DNA from: Circinella umbellata
Lineage: Eukaryota > Mucoromycota > Mucoromycetes > Mucorales > Lichtheimiaceae
Reading direction: 5' to 3'
Assembly (NCBI GenBank): GCA_025093555.1
Contig: JAIWNF010000050.1
Coordinates: forward strand, 186,001-250,000
DNA: 64,000 bases
The translations under genes and the position numbers were made by a program. The notes under the pieces are model-generated. The model worked only from the letters and a program-made list of their open reading frames with translations. It had not been told where the DNA came from and ran no database searches. Each line of letters begins with the position of its first letter. Within the stretch, counting starts at the first letter, position 1. Positions 1-11,108 of this stretch are shown here, in pieces.

Positions 1-689
1 TATAGACAGCACTAGTTTATAACACGGACCATATGTGGTAGTATCTTTTGAGTTGTCATTGGTACATTTGTGGGATTAGAGCAGGTGCTCATCTATAGAG
101 TCTGTTGCTATGGAGTGTATTATGTACAAAAAGAACGCTGTGATTGACACGTTATTAAACCAGATCAACTATATTCAAGATAGGTAGCCTGCTACACAAG
201 CCATAGCATGATAATAGCTAAACATCACAAACATCCCTATTTCAAACACGACTCATCATATATAACAGAAAATAATCATTTTTATTATACTAGAAATATC
301 GCAAAGACGAGATTACAAAAGAGAAAAAACTATACATATTTTTTTACGTATCAAAAAATAAAGAGTGAAAATAAGTGCGGGGGGGATATGAATACACAGT
401 GATATTAGATATGATATATTTTGAGCAAGAAACTAAATAATATAATAATATGTACAGCAATTAACTTTTTTTCTGACTGTCCACTTTTTGTCATTAATAT
501 AACAGGTAATTGCTACTTTCAAATTTTTAATATTGGTTGACTTGATTCAATAGTCAATTTCAGATGGTATCGTTCTTGGTTAATATTTTGACAAATACGT
601 GAATATAATTTGAATAAGCTATTTAACAATACATACCATGTACGCAGTCGATCCATTCATCCGTATTTTTTTTACGTAATATTCTTTTT
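1..689. other. AT-rich sequence with no recognisable gene
   Basis: I see no coding exon, RNA gene or clear repeat here. The only open frame (208-402, plus strand) is 64 codons long and of low complexity, and it matches no family I know. The outer edge of the large inverted repeat begins near 680-690. Confidence 0.5.
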
Positions 690-2965
690 TCTTTTGCCTG
701 TACATGCTCCTGTTTATCTTTATACGTATCCCTGATAAACATTAAAAATTTATCAGTTTAAAATTGAAAACACTACCAATCAAAGATTACTTTTTATAAG
801 TGGATCTTTTTTTTTGACAAGTACAAAAGATGTACGTAGAAAGAAGAAAATTTGTATGCAGATATATAAAATATAGCATCACTTCCCTGCGACAAGACTT
901 TAGTGTATATTCTGTACCATATTTATATCTATAGCTATGTTCGAGATCTTGCAAGGATTCAATGAAAGCATGCTATCACCTCCTATGAAACAATTTTATT
1001 CTGCTCAAAACATGTTACTGAACACCAACATACGTATCTAGGTACACAAAAATGCACAAAATCGTTTTCTTTCCATCCATCCATCCATTTCTTCAATTAG
1101 CTTTCTTTTAATTCCTTTTTATACCATTTACATACGTAAAGACCCGTTAAGAACGAAAAAAAAAATATCTGTGGCAAAAAAAAAGAGATTGCTTGTTTAT
1201 TTTATTTTGCCAATCGAATGCATACATCAATATGGAACTGATCTTTAGTCATCACTTGGAGCTTGAATATGACTTGGCAATTACAGCTTTACTTCTATTT
1301 ATTTTTCTTAAGCTCTCATGAACCCCCAATTTTATATATGCTTTGTTATAATCAACAGGTTTAATGAAGCCGTTCAAAAACGATGTGATAATTTGAAAAT
1401 GAAATTCAAAAAGAGAAGCTTTTGGTGGTCCCTGTATTTTTTTTGTCGTAAGTATAACCTTCAGGCTTACAAAGCCAGGTAAACATAAGTGAGAACGGTT
1501 GAGTTCGTTCCTTAGACAAAAATATATAGATTTATAGACGAGCAAAGAAAATATTTCGAAAAGGATTTAAAGAAGATCATTTAACATAAAAGAATAAAGT
1601 GCACTTTATGATTAGGGCTTGCTTGAACCACATTCTGATATGAACACCTCCCTCCCCTCCTTTTTCTTCAATCAAAAACAGTGTTTATTTTTACAAAACA
1701 CAATTGCAAGTAAGTATCTCTTAATACGTAGATGTTTTGAAGCGTTAAAAATATAAGGAGACCATTTATTTTTTAGACAACAAATTTACATCAATATTTA
1801 TATACAATTTTACTATAAGAGTTATTGTTTAAATCAGACTGTTGAGATCATTTTATACCATTTTAAAAAGACATGATGTGCATCTATTAAATACACAATG
1901 GCGAAAATGTTTCGGGTGTCATCATTTTAAACAACTACTCCTACTACTACTCCTACTACTTCTCTTCATTCGCTCCCCTTGTGCTTTTGTCTCAGCCAAG
2001 TATATAATAAAAAATGATATAAAGAAGAAAAGTTGAGGACGTGTCAAAGGTACCAAAACCATTCGTGCTGAGGACATGGTTAAAGTGGCCAATGAGCTCG
2101 CGGTCGCTCTGACACAATCAGGAGAAACTCACTGAAGACGGTCAGAGTTGCGCTGATTAAGGTAAAAAAAAAAGTTCGACATGAAGTTAAAGTAGGATTA
2201 AATGAATCACAAAGGATCAAGTAATCAGTACACGGTATATTGGAAATGAGGTAAACAAAATACATAACCCATTGTCGATGTGTGGACGCCACTATCGATG
2301 ACTGCGACGCTCCAATGATAATACCTCTTTATCAAAGAAGTCTATATGTCAAGGTAGGATTTTCCACACAAAAGAAAGAAGAGACAAAGAAGCACAAAGA
2401 AAAAGAAAAAGAACTTTGCTTTTTGAAGTTGGGGGAACCGGGAATCGAACCACCAGTTTTTTTTTTTTTTTTGGTGGTATGATTTAATTGATTGGGAACT
2501 CTTCGGAACCTGCTCCGAACCTGCTACCATGGCCACATAAAAAAAAGGTGTTTCTCTATACATAATGTAAAATAATAATGTTGTTTCCATGACGATGAAT
2601 CATTACAACCTAATTCTCCTTTGACACGAAACGTTTCAAGACATCTGAATTGTATTTTTTTTCTTTGAATGAATGAGTAAAATTTTATTATTTTCTATGG
2701 CTCCTGGGGTTTTTTTTTTGGGTGATAGTACCCACGTTAGATTATTGCTACCCGTGATAAAATTTCAAAGTGAACCATTCCTATTTTAGTATTGTTGGGT
2801 AAATATGAAAAAAGCGGGAAAAAGCATCTCATAAAACCATTACCATTACCATAGATTCTTAAAAAAAGATTGAATACCTAATGTTTTTTAACACTAAGAG
2901 GAGATTGATAGACTACGTAAAGAATTTATATTTTACGTGGATCGTATTGATAAAAGTATTATTTT
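690..2965 (+). repeat. Left arm of a giant inverted repeat
   Basis: This stretch is repeated in reverse complement at about 3115-5430. Landmarks pair in mirrored order: ATACGTATCCC near 728 with its copy near 5390, the TGAACCC segment near 1320 with 4800, a (CTA)n tract near 1940 with (TAG)n near 4165, and the segment near 2850-2880 with 3240-3280. Short frames in the arm (for example minus strand 2080-2292) have identical translations in the other arm, but they show no family resemblance and are probably not genes. Outer parts of the arm differ from the partner at many sites, inner parts hardly at all. Edges are approximate because similarity fades gradually. Confidence 0.85.
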
Positions 2966-3114
2966 TTTGAAAAGAGTGCCATACTTCAAATCGCTCGTGA
3001 CCAACATTTTTATGTCAATGCGAATACAGTGCAAACAATAGAGAGTGGGTTTTTACGTTACACAATCAACAAGTGATCAAAATCTTTTCCTTACTCAAAA
3101 TAAAAATCCAAAGA
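2966..3114. other. Loop between the palindrome arms
   Basis: Roughly 150 bases at the symmetry centre (about 3060) do not pair with each other. No gene or transposase frame is visible in the loop, so the element does not look like a standard transposon with long terminal inverted repeats around a coding core. Confidence 0.6.
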
Positions 3115-5430
3115 AATTACTTTTACGTATCAATACGATCAAAGTATCAAAAAGAAAAAGATAAACGTTTATTTCACGTAGTCTACCAATATTCTTTTGG
3201 TGTTAAAAATACCATTCGTAAGGTACAGTACGTACTTGAAAGTATTCAATCTTTTTTTAAGAATCTATGGTAATGGTAATGCTTTTATGAGATGCTTTTT
3301 CCCGCTTTTTTCATATATTTACCCAACAATACTAAAATAGGAATTGGTCCACTTTGAAATTTTATCACGGGTAGCAATAATCTAACGTGGGTACTATCAT
3401 CCAAAAAAAACCCCCAGGAGCCATAGAAAATAATAAAATTTTACTCATTCATTCAAAGAAAAAAAATACAATTCAGATGTCTTGAAACGTTTCGCGTCAA
3501 AGGAGAATTAGGTTGTAATGATTCATCGTCATGGAAACAACATTATTATTTTACATTATATATTGAGAAACACCTTTTTTTTTATGTGGCCATGGTAGCA
3601 GGTTCGGAGCAGGTTCCGAAGAGTTCCCAATCAATTAAATCATACCACCAAAAAAAAAAAAAAAACTGGTGGTTCGATTCCCGGTTCCCCCAACTTCAAA
3701 AAGCAAAGTTCTTTTTCTTTTTCTTTGTGCTTCTTTGTCTCTTCTTTCTTTTGTGTGGAAAATCCTACCTTGACATGTAGACTTCTTTGATAAAGAGGTA
3801 TTATCATTGGAGCGTCGCAGTCATCGATAGTGGCGTCCACACATCGACAATGGGTTATGTATTTTGTTTACCTCATTTCCAATATACCGTGTACTGATTA
3901 CTTGATCCTTTGTGATTCATTTAATCCTACTTTAACTTCATGTCGAACTTTTTTTTTTACCTTAATCAGCGCAACTCTGACCGTCTTCAGTGAGTTTCTC
4001 CTGATTGTGTCAGAGCGACCGCGAGCTCATTGGCCACTTTAACCATGTCCTCAGCACGAATGGTTTTGGTACCTTTGACACGTCCTCAACTTTTCTTCTT
4101 TATATCATTTTTTATTATATACTTGGCTGAGACAAAAGCACACGGGGAGCGAATGAAGAGAAGTAGTAGTAGTAGTAGTAGGAGTAGTTGTTTAAAATGA
4201 TGACACCCGAAACATTTTCGCCATTGTGTATTTAATAGATGCACATCATGTCTTTTTTAAATGGTACAAAATGATCTCAACAGTCTGATTTAAATAATAA
4301 CTCTTATAATAAAGTTGTATATAAATATTGGTGTAAATTTGTTGTCTAAAAAATAAATGGTCTCCTTATATTTTTAACGCTTCAAAGCATCTACGTATTA
4401 AGAGATACTTACTTGCAGCTGTGTATTGTAAAGATAAACATTGTTTTTAATCAAAGAAAAAGAAAGGAGAGGGAGGTGTTCATATGACAATGGGATCGAA
4501 CAGGCGCTTATCATAAAATGTACTTTATTCTTTTACGTTAAAATGTTCTTCTTTAGATCCTTTTCAAAATATCTTTTTTGCTCATTTATAAATCTATATG
4601 CTTTTGTTTGAGGAACGAATTCAACCGCTCTCCCTTATGCTTACCAGGCCTTGTAAGCCTGAAGGTTATACTTACGACAAAAAAAAAACAAGGATCCCCA
4701 AAATCTTCTCTTTTTGAATTTCGCTTTCAAATCATCACAGCGTTTTTTGAACGGCTTCATTAAACCTGTTGATTACAAAAAGCGTATATAAAATTGCGGG
4801 TTCATGAGAGCTTAAGAAAAATAAATAGAAGTAAAGCTGTAAATGCCAAGTCATATTCAAGCTCCAAGTGCTGACTAAAGATCAGTTCCATCTTGATGTA
4901 TACATTCGATTGGCAAAATAAATGAACAAGCTTTGCTACGTACGGATAATTTTTCTTTTTCGTTCTTAACGGGTCTTTACGTATGTAAATGGTATAAAAA
5001 GGAATTAAAAGAAAGCCAATTGAAGAAAATGGATGGATAGATGGAAAGAAAACGATTGTATATTTTTGTGTACCTAGATACATATGTTGGTTTTCAGTAA
5101 CATGTTTTGAGCAGAATCAAATTGTTTTATACGTAGGAGGTAATAGCATGATTTCATTGGATCCTTGTAAGATCTTGAATATATCTATAGATATAAATAT
5201 GGTATAGAATATACACTAAAGTCTTGTCGTAGGGAAATGATGCTATATTTTATATATCTGAATACAAATTTTCTTCTTTCTACGTACATCTATTGTAGTT
5301 GTCAAAAAAAAAAGATTCACCTATAAAAGTAATCTTTGATTGGTAGTGTTTTCAATTTCAAACTGATAAATTTTTAATGTTTTATTAGGGATACGTATAA
5401 GATAAAACAGGAGCATGTACAAACAAAAGA
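3115..5430 (-). repeat. Right arm of a giant inverted repeat
   Basis: Reverse-complement partner of the arm at 690-2965. Similarity ends near 5430, just after a segment matching ACATGCTCCTGTTT on the left. The last part of the arm shows scattered substitutions and one-base indels relative to its partner, whereas the stretch 3240-4250 is close to identical. No target-site duplication can be fixed because the edges are worn. Confidence 0.85.
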
Positions 5431-5603
5431 TAACAAAATACTATGTTTAAATCGTAATGTCAAGATTTTTTTTTGTAAACACATCCAACTTTAATGACGT
5501 TAATATAAAACTCCCTTCAAGATACCTAATAGATAGAATGGTATATTTAATAATAGATTGATTAAAGATCGTTTAATGCTGACTAGAAAAAAGCAGTTTA
5601 CAA

Positions 5604-6102
5604 ACAATTCCTTCAATTATAAACGACGTCATAGCAATCGAGATAAGAGAACCAATGAAGTCTAAGAAATTGAAAGTTCATGGCAGTAAGAAGAGAAAGC
5701 AGCCCCAGGTAAAAAAGACACACAAGGGAACTGTTACCGGTCATTATATGAGATTCATTTCTAAAATATTGGATGAAATGGACAAGTTTCCTGAAATAAG
5801 CAATTATTATATAATTATGAATAATGCACTAATTCATACTTCACACGATATAACAAGAATGATTGAAGCAAGAGGTTATAGGGCACTATACCTTCCTCCA
5901 TACTCTCCTGAGCTGAATCTGATTGAAAACTTCTAGTCAATTCTCAAAGGCGCTATTAAACGAAGTATGTTCAAAGAAACTGAGGACTTGAAGACCAGAA
6001 TTGCGGAAGCTAGTGAAAGTATTAGTAGAAAGAGTCTGTATAATGTAGCTCAACACTCTATTAACAATTTCGAAAAGTGTCTCAATAAAGAACCTCTTTA
6101 AT
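5604..6102 (+). pseudogene. Tc1/mariner-IS630-type (DDE) transposase relic, C-terminal part
   Basis: The frame reads through the C-terminal catalytic half of a DDE-superfamily transposase: KGTVTGHYMRFISK, then MNNALIHTSHD, then YLPPYSPELNLIENF. The last is the hallmark region before the final acidic residue in IS630/Tc1-like enzymes of Mucorales. In the family the next residue is Trp; here the codon is TAG (5934-5936), and the same frame continues for another 55 codons to a TAA at 6100-6102, ending in the typical Cys-Leu-Asn-Lys-Glu-Pro-Leu tail. Upstream of 5655 the frame stays coding-like for about 17 codons (down to roughly 5604), but the N-terminal DNA-binding part is missing. The second catalytic residue region reads MNNA instead of the usual MDNA, so the enzyme would be dead even without the stop. 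Confidence 0.8.
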
Positions 6103-6708
6103 GAACTTTTTATTACAATGATTTTACAAATGTTCCAAACGTTATTAGACATTTATTTTTTATTCTTATACATTTAAATTTTGCAGCTATATGAGTAACC
6201 AAATCACGTTAGGTTTGTGATTAAATAGTCATCAAAATATAAAAAGTCTATCAGATCAAACTTTGGTAATAACAAATGTGAAAATTGAACTAATGCAAAT
6301 GCGAACTTTGGGAATAGTAAAAACGAAAATTGAGCTAGTGCAAAACGAACTTTGGAAATTGCAAAAGTGAAAATTAGACTAGTAGAAAAGCGAAGATTGG
6401 GCAGAGAACAAAACGAATTTCATTTGTAAGTTTACGAAATTTGGGAGTGGAGCCACTATATAAATATAAAATTACTATTTATAGAATTGTGGAGTTTAAA
6501 ATTAATAAAAAATTATAAATGTTATATAGAAATATAAATATATATTAAGTAAATTATAAAATTTAAATAAAAAATGATTATATGATTATAATTTTTTGTG
6601 AAAATATAATAAAAAAGTGGTTTTAAATAAATAAAAATGTAAAATAATTTAAATTCTGAATAATTATATACGTTTCTCCTTATAATAATGTCATTGCTTT
6701 TTTTACAG
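6103..6708. other. AT-rich spacer between transposase relic and disrupted gene
   Basis: Very AT-rich sequence with no supported gene. A short repeated phrase of the type GTGAAAATTGA...CTAGTGCAAA..CGAAC recurs between 6280 and 6400, which may be a decayed minisatellite. The last bases (about 6690-6708, ending TTTTTTTACAG) are a good intron acceptor for the exon that starts at 6709. Confidence 0.4.
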
Positions 6709-6843
6709 TCCTTAAGGCTTTTATTACATCCAATAAAGAATCAAAAGAACTTACTCTTGCTAATTTCGTTATGAAGCATACAGAAACAATTGCCAATACT
6801 ATCTAGCCAGGCGAAGATTTTCGCACTCACTGGTCATTGCTGT
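6709..6843 (+). pseudogene. Exon of a disrupted gene family, left of the transposon
   Basis: After the acceptor at 6708 the frame reads LKAFITSNKESKELTLANF, then VMKHTETIAN, and then PGEDFRTHWSLL, where the transposon begins. A diverged copy of the same exon occurs at about 18400-18545, uninterrupted. Two lesions are seen: AAG of the copy is TAG here (6804-6806), and the 6,056-base element splits the codon after the Leu. The rest of the exon resumes at 12905 with YSNIMRKHGKN. I do not know the function of the family. I associate its later exons with large, fast-evolving Mucorales protein families of unknown role. Confidence 0.65.
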
Positions 6844-6884
6844 CACCATAGGAAATTTTCGCGAGATTCGCGAGGTTCGCGAGG
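6844..6884 (+). repeat. Left terminal inverted repeat
   Basis: Begins CACCATAGGAAATTTTCGCG and continues with two TTCGCGAG-type words. It matches the right end at 12859-12899 with a single mismatch at its seventh base, after which the ends diverge. Confidence 0.9.
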
Positions 6885-7187
6885 ACTAGTGTAACAATTA
6901 TGAAGAAAATATTTTTTATTTGGAAGGTGAATAAATTATAATCCCAAGATCCGCGAGGTTCGCGAGGACTAGTGTAACAGTTATGAAGAAAAAAAACTTT
7001 ATTTGGAAATCTGTGTAATGTTGATTTAACTATTGAGTATATATAATGATAAAAATGGAAGTTGAAGTTGAAAAACAAAAGTTGAAAAACAAAATAAAAG
7101 GAGAGAAAGAAAATATTAAAGAAAAGAAGAGCAGCTTTTGAAAAGAATGAATATGGTAAAAAAAATAAAAGATAAAAAATTTCAAAG

Positions 7188-10100
7188 TTAAATGTCACGA
7201 ATGTTTCCGAGAGTTATGTCGCCAGGTATCATGTCAGGATAGACAACATAGTAGCGACCAGGGTGAAGTGAAGATTGTAACAGACCCGCATATCCCAAAA
7301 TATTTTCACAACCAGTCACAATGTACTTGTCACTTTCACTGGTGTTTGCACTTGTTCTATAACCATAAGGTGTTCTATATCTTGGGCGCGCACCCAACCC
7401 GTACTCTGTCATTTTGAGATTACCATACAGCTTTACTAGGCATAGCTGCCGTTCATCGCCTATGAAAAAAAATAAAAAGTAAGTATATTGTTATTATAAT
7501 AGATTGTATAGTTTTTATATTGCAGATGAAAATGTACCTTGGTATTGATGAGTGAAGAATAGCATTAACTCACCAAAATAGAAGGCCGTACTGCCACTAC
7601 GTCCTCTAATTGGAAGCCTTAGCTTTACCAGGGTATCTAACTTGCGCGCCGTTCCAGGATATTCTTCACACCTAAAGATAGTGTCTGTTTTGAAGAGACG
7701 TTTTCCAACTCGAATCCGGGCATCCAATGTACTAGTGAGCACTCGACTATCGCGAAATTGGTTGTACCAATACTTTTGAAGATAGCGGAACAGGCTGTAC
7801 TTACTGGAATACATCTCCAGCGTGGTATAGTGCCAATCCCATAGTTCAATTTCTTGGTTACCATTCGGAATGGTATATTGGTCACTGTCATTTATGTCTT
7901 CGTCTTCTTCTGCTTCCTCTACTTCCTCTACTATATCTTCTTCGACGTACATGCGGCGATAGGCACGTGTGATTATGTGACGTTTTACGATGTTGGCGGC
8001 ATTGGAGCCAGGGGAAACACGTTGGTTGATATGTCTTTTAAAGAACCCTATACAAACATTGGAGCATTGGTAAGTATATGTTTATATGTTAAAATAAAAT
8101 ATATGTTTGTTAATGATGTGTTAATGTACCAATTGCACGTTCAGCAGAACGTGTGCTATAACTTCGCAATGGACCTAGTTTCAAGCATATCTCGTGGATG
8201 TGTCGAAGATAATGAAAGTTGACATTGTACATGTTGGTGCTGACTTTGTTCTTCATATGGATATGCCAAGTGTTAAGATTTCTATAGATATGGTTCATTG
8301 TTAGTTATAGTTAGGCTTGAATAATTTGATTATTATGAACTTACATGTTGATATTGGCAAGATCTTCCTGGTCCATATTCCACTGAAGAGCCAGAGTACA
8401 CCCAATTACCAGAGACATGACTGCGTTCACTTGGTCCGCCGAAGACATGTATTCTTCTACAAGATGTTCGAAGACCAACGTGGGGACCACTGCTTGCAAG
8501 AAAACGATCCAATCAACAGATCGCATTAGACCAGCTTTCTTGTACACATCTAAATATATGAGAGGTAAGTTAATATTTATATAGATAAATAAGTTTTTCT
8601 CATAAACTATGTTCATTAATTACCTCTGAAACTTCCTTCAAATAGAGCAGATGGTACCGTTGCAGCTGATGCAGTTATAGCACTCCCGATAGCTGAACAT
8701 GCTTGCTTCGGTAGTAGGATGGTCGTGTTCACATCAGTAGCAAAGTCACCGGATACCATTTGCCATATTCTCTTCATAACATTCGCGCCTATGAGATGTA
8801 GTTCGTCCAATCCGAAGAAGGAATAACCATGGAACGATTTCAGTTGGGCAAAATCTGTGGCCTTGCTAATACCATATTCCTATTTTTTTTTAAAAACATG
8901 ACCAATTATAATTATCCGTAACCGGATTAATAAAGTAAGTTATCGAAAAATAAATAGACAATCCTGCGTATTATTTATCATCATGCATTTGTATTGTGCT
9001 AAACTTACATTGTTATCTCCTTTAAATTCATCATCCGTTCTTGGAGTAGACATTTTGATTGTTCCAGTATAGTATCTGCCATATCCTCGACCTGCTGGAC
9101 TAATTTCTCGGACTGTAGTTATTTGGCATTGACGGCAACCATACAACGACATACAACCTGAGTGATGGATCAACTCTTGAACGCCGATGATATCGCCTGA
9201 CACAAGTAAGCAATGTACTTTGACATTGATTGGCCCGTCTGCACAATCAACTATCATCCCAGCATCCTCAAGAACACGCAACTCATTCATCAGCGGGCGA
9301 AGAAAACTGTAAATGTTCCCAGTATGATCGGCAGGTATTATAGCGACTTGCATCATGTTTTGTGCCTTGTATCTATTTGATGACAATACAATATTGTGTA
9401 AGTAATTGTGAAGGAGTATAAAAAATAATAGTATATAGTTGAATAATAAAAAATAATAGTAGATACTTGCCTTTCAAGCGGAGGGAGCGACAGCAAAACC
9501 AAGTGAACAATTGTCAACCTGGAATTTCCCCCTTTGAATGGAGTGAACCCATCCACAAATAAAGATACAGCGAGGTCAAGATTGGTAGATGATTGGTTGC
9601 GAAAGAGAGTTGGTTTGAATGACTGATATATGGATCCATCAAATATATCAGTTAATATGCCAGGGTCAGCTTCATGGCTTACTTTTTCGTGTATAGATTC
9701 ACGAATGTAAGGATCTGCGATGAACATTGCCAGTTGTCTTGACAATGGGAAGTATGACATTGTTTCGATGGGATTTCCATTCTGTTTAAATTGCAAAGCA
9801 TTGCACTTGCAAGGATCAACAGAATTGAGGGGGAAAAGTCTACAATGCTTGGGACATATGCGATACTTGGTCTCCTTGACATCGAACATTCGCTCTAGGC
9901 GCGCCTCGCTCTTGGCTGGTGAATATAAAGGTATATTTTCTGAAATTTCCGTTAATAAAATACAGTAGATCATATTTATATAGATATATTTAATGTAATT
10001 TGTACTTACCAAAACCTTCTTTCATAATCCACTTGTTCAACATTTTGAGTAAAGTACCATAGGCGTCGCGGCTGATGTTGAACTGTTGGATCCATGCATA

Positions 10101-10755
10101 CAGCTCGTAACTCTTTTGCGCGTGCTTTGGGAGTTCGGTAAAATCATACACGGTTTCGACAATGGGGACATTTGTAGGCAATGAAGGTTCATTATCCCAA
10201 GGGTCAACATATTCGTCTATCGACTCCTCATCTTCGATACTCTCACTCACTTCTTGAAGATCGGATGGTCCCGGTTCATCATCATCATCATTATTATCAT
10301 CATCCATGTAATTGTCATCAGTTACATTATCATCATCTTCATCAGGGTCTGTTCTTTGTTCATACTCTTGACCACTATTACCATCAACACCAAAGTCGAA
10401 ATCGTCAAAGTCGCCTCCGAATGAACCCATTGATTCATGATCTTGTTCAGCATCGCGATCCATTGAAAAATCAGCAGACCCAGATACAATGAATGGAATG
10501 GCTGTGGTGGTGGCAGGAGCTTCGGGCAAAATTTCGGGATCAATGACGTTATTTCTTGAGAGAGCTCGGAAAGCATCAGGATCTGATATTAATTAAAGGT
10601 ATGACAATGTTTAGAATTTTTTCAGTACTAATTGATTTTGGAGTTTTCATAAGTATGAATAATATATTACCACAAGTACTATAATGTTGCTGGAACACTG
10701 TTTTTTTCCAATATAATTTGCATTTATCGCAACGACTAAGGATAGTTCTGGGCAT
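7188..10755 (-). CDS. Tnp2-family (CACTA/CMC-type) transposase, intact nine-exon gene
   Basis: Minus-strand exons are 10755-10671, 10582-10010, 9939-9471, 9372-9009, 8879-8624, 8549-8345, 8281-8130, 8047-7538 and 7459-7188. They sum to 2886 nt (961 codons plus TAA) with no internal stop. The product should cut and join the element's ends. The N terminus has a CCHC zinc finger (C9, C12, H24, C28), followed by a long acidic stretch (about 70-165). The Tnp2 core has CPKHCRLFP, SLFVDGFTPFK (D near 349, likely first catalytic Asp) and VSGDIIGVQ (D near 436, likely second), then a CRQC pair. Further on come GLDELHLIG and a C-terminal RSAERAIG motif followed by an acidic run. The third intron starts with GC (9470-9469), the only choice that keeps frame. 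The assignment to Tnp2 is from remembered motif layout, and the catalytic residues are inferred. Confidence 0.85.
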
Positions 10756-11108
10756 GATTTGGTAGTAATGGGTAAGGTAGATGTTATATATATCAGAATT
10801 AATAAAATAAAAAGACAAATGAAATAATCTCTCTATTTATATTAGATCCTCATCAATGACCGGGTATATAAATATGCGTGTATGAAACAGTTACGGTCTT
10901 CCGATTCGTTAATCAGGATAAATAATCACTAAGGTTAAGTAAAAGATTTATCCAGCTACTTCTAGAAGTAATACTTACCGAACATTTTTTTTGTATTACT
11001 TTATATTATGTGACTACGTTCCGCGCAACATTTTTGAATACATGACGAAGCGACCTGAATTAAAAAAAATTCTTTGCTTCATCTGTTTCAATTACTTCGC
11101 ATTTCGAA
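10756..11108. promoter_or_regulatory. Divergent promoter region inside the transposon
   Basis: About 350 AT-rich bases separate the start codons of the two transposon genes, which point away from each other. It must hold both promoters unless transcription starts elsewhere. I see no specific known motif beyond several TATA-like tracts, for example near 10865 and 11000. Confidence 0.45.

Noticed and set aside
2342..2590. Short open frames in the palindrome arms (for example 70-82 codons)
   Set aside because: They appear in both arms only because the DNA is repeated; they are rich in homopolymer-coded residues and match no family.
3586..3692. A tRNA gene in the palindrome
   Set aside because: Only the T-arm-like half is convincing; no A box, D arm or anticodon stem could be drawn, and an A tract interrupts it. 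Kept only as a low-interest finding.
6827..7198. 123-codon minus-strand frame beyond the transposase stop
   Set aside because: It runs through the T-rich complement of the transposon's subterminal repeats and shows only Phe/Leu/Tyr-rich translation.
7854..8222. Plus-strand frame of 122 codons inside the transposon
   Set aside because: Antisense shadow of transposase exons 7 and 8.
10181..10492. His-rich plus-strand frame
   Set aside because: Antisense of the acidic Asp/Glu repeat in transposase exon 2.
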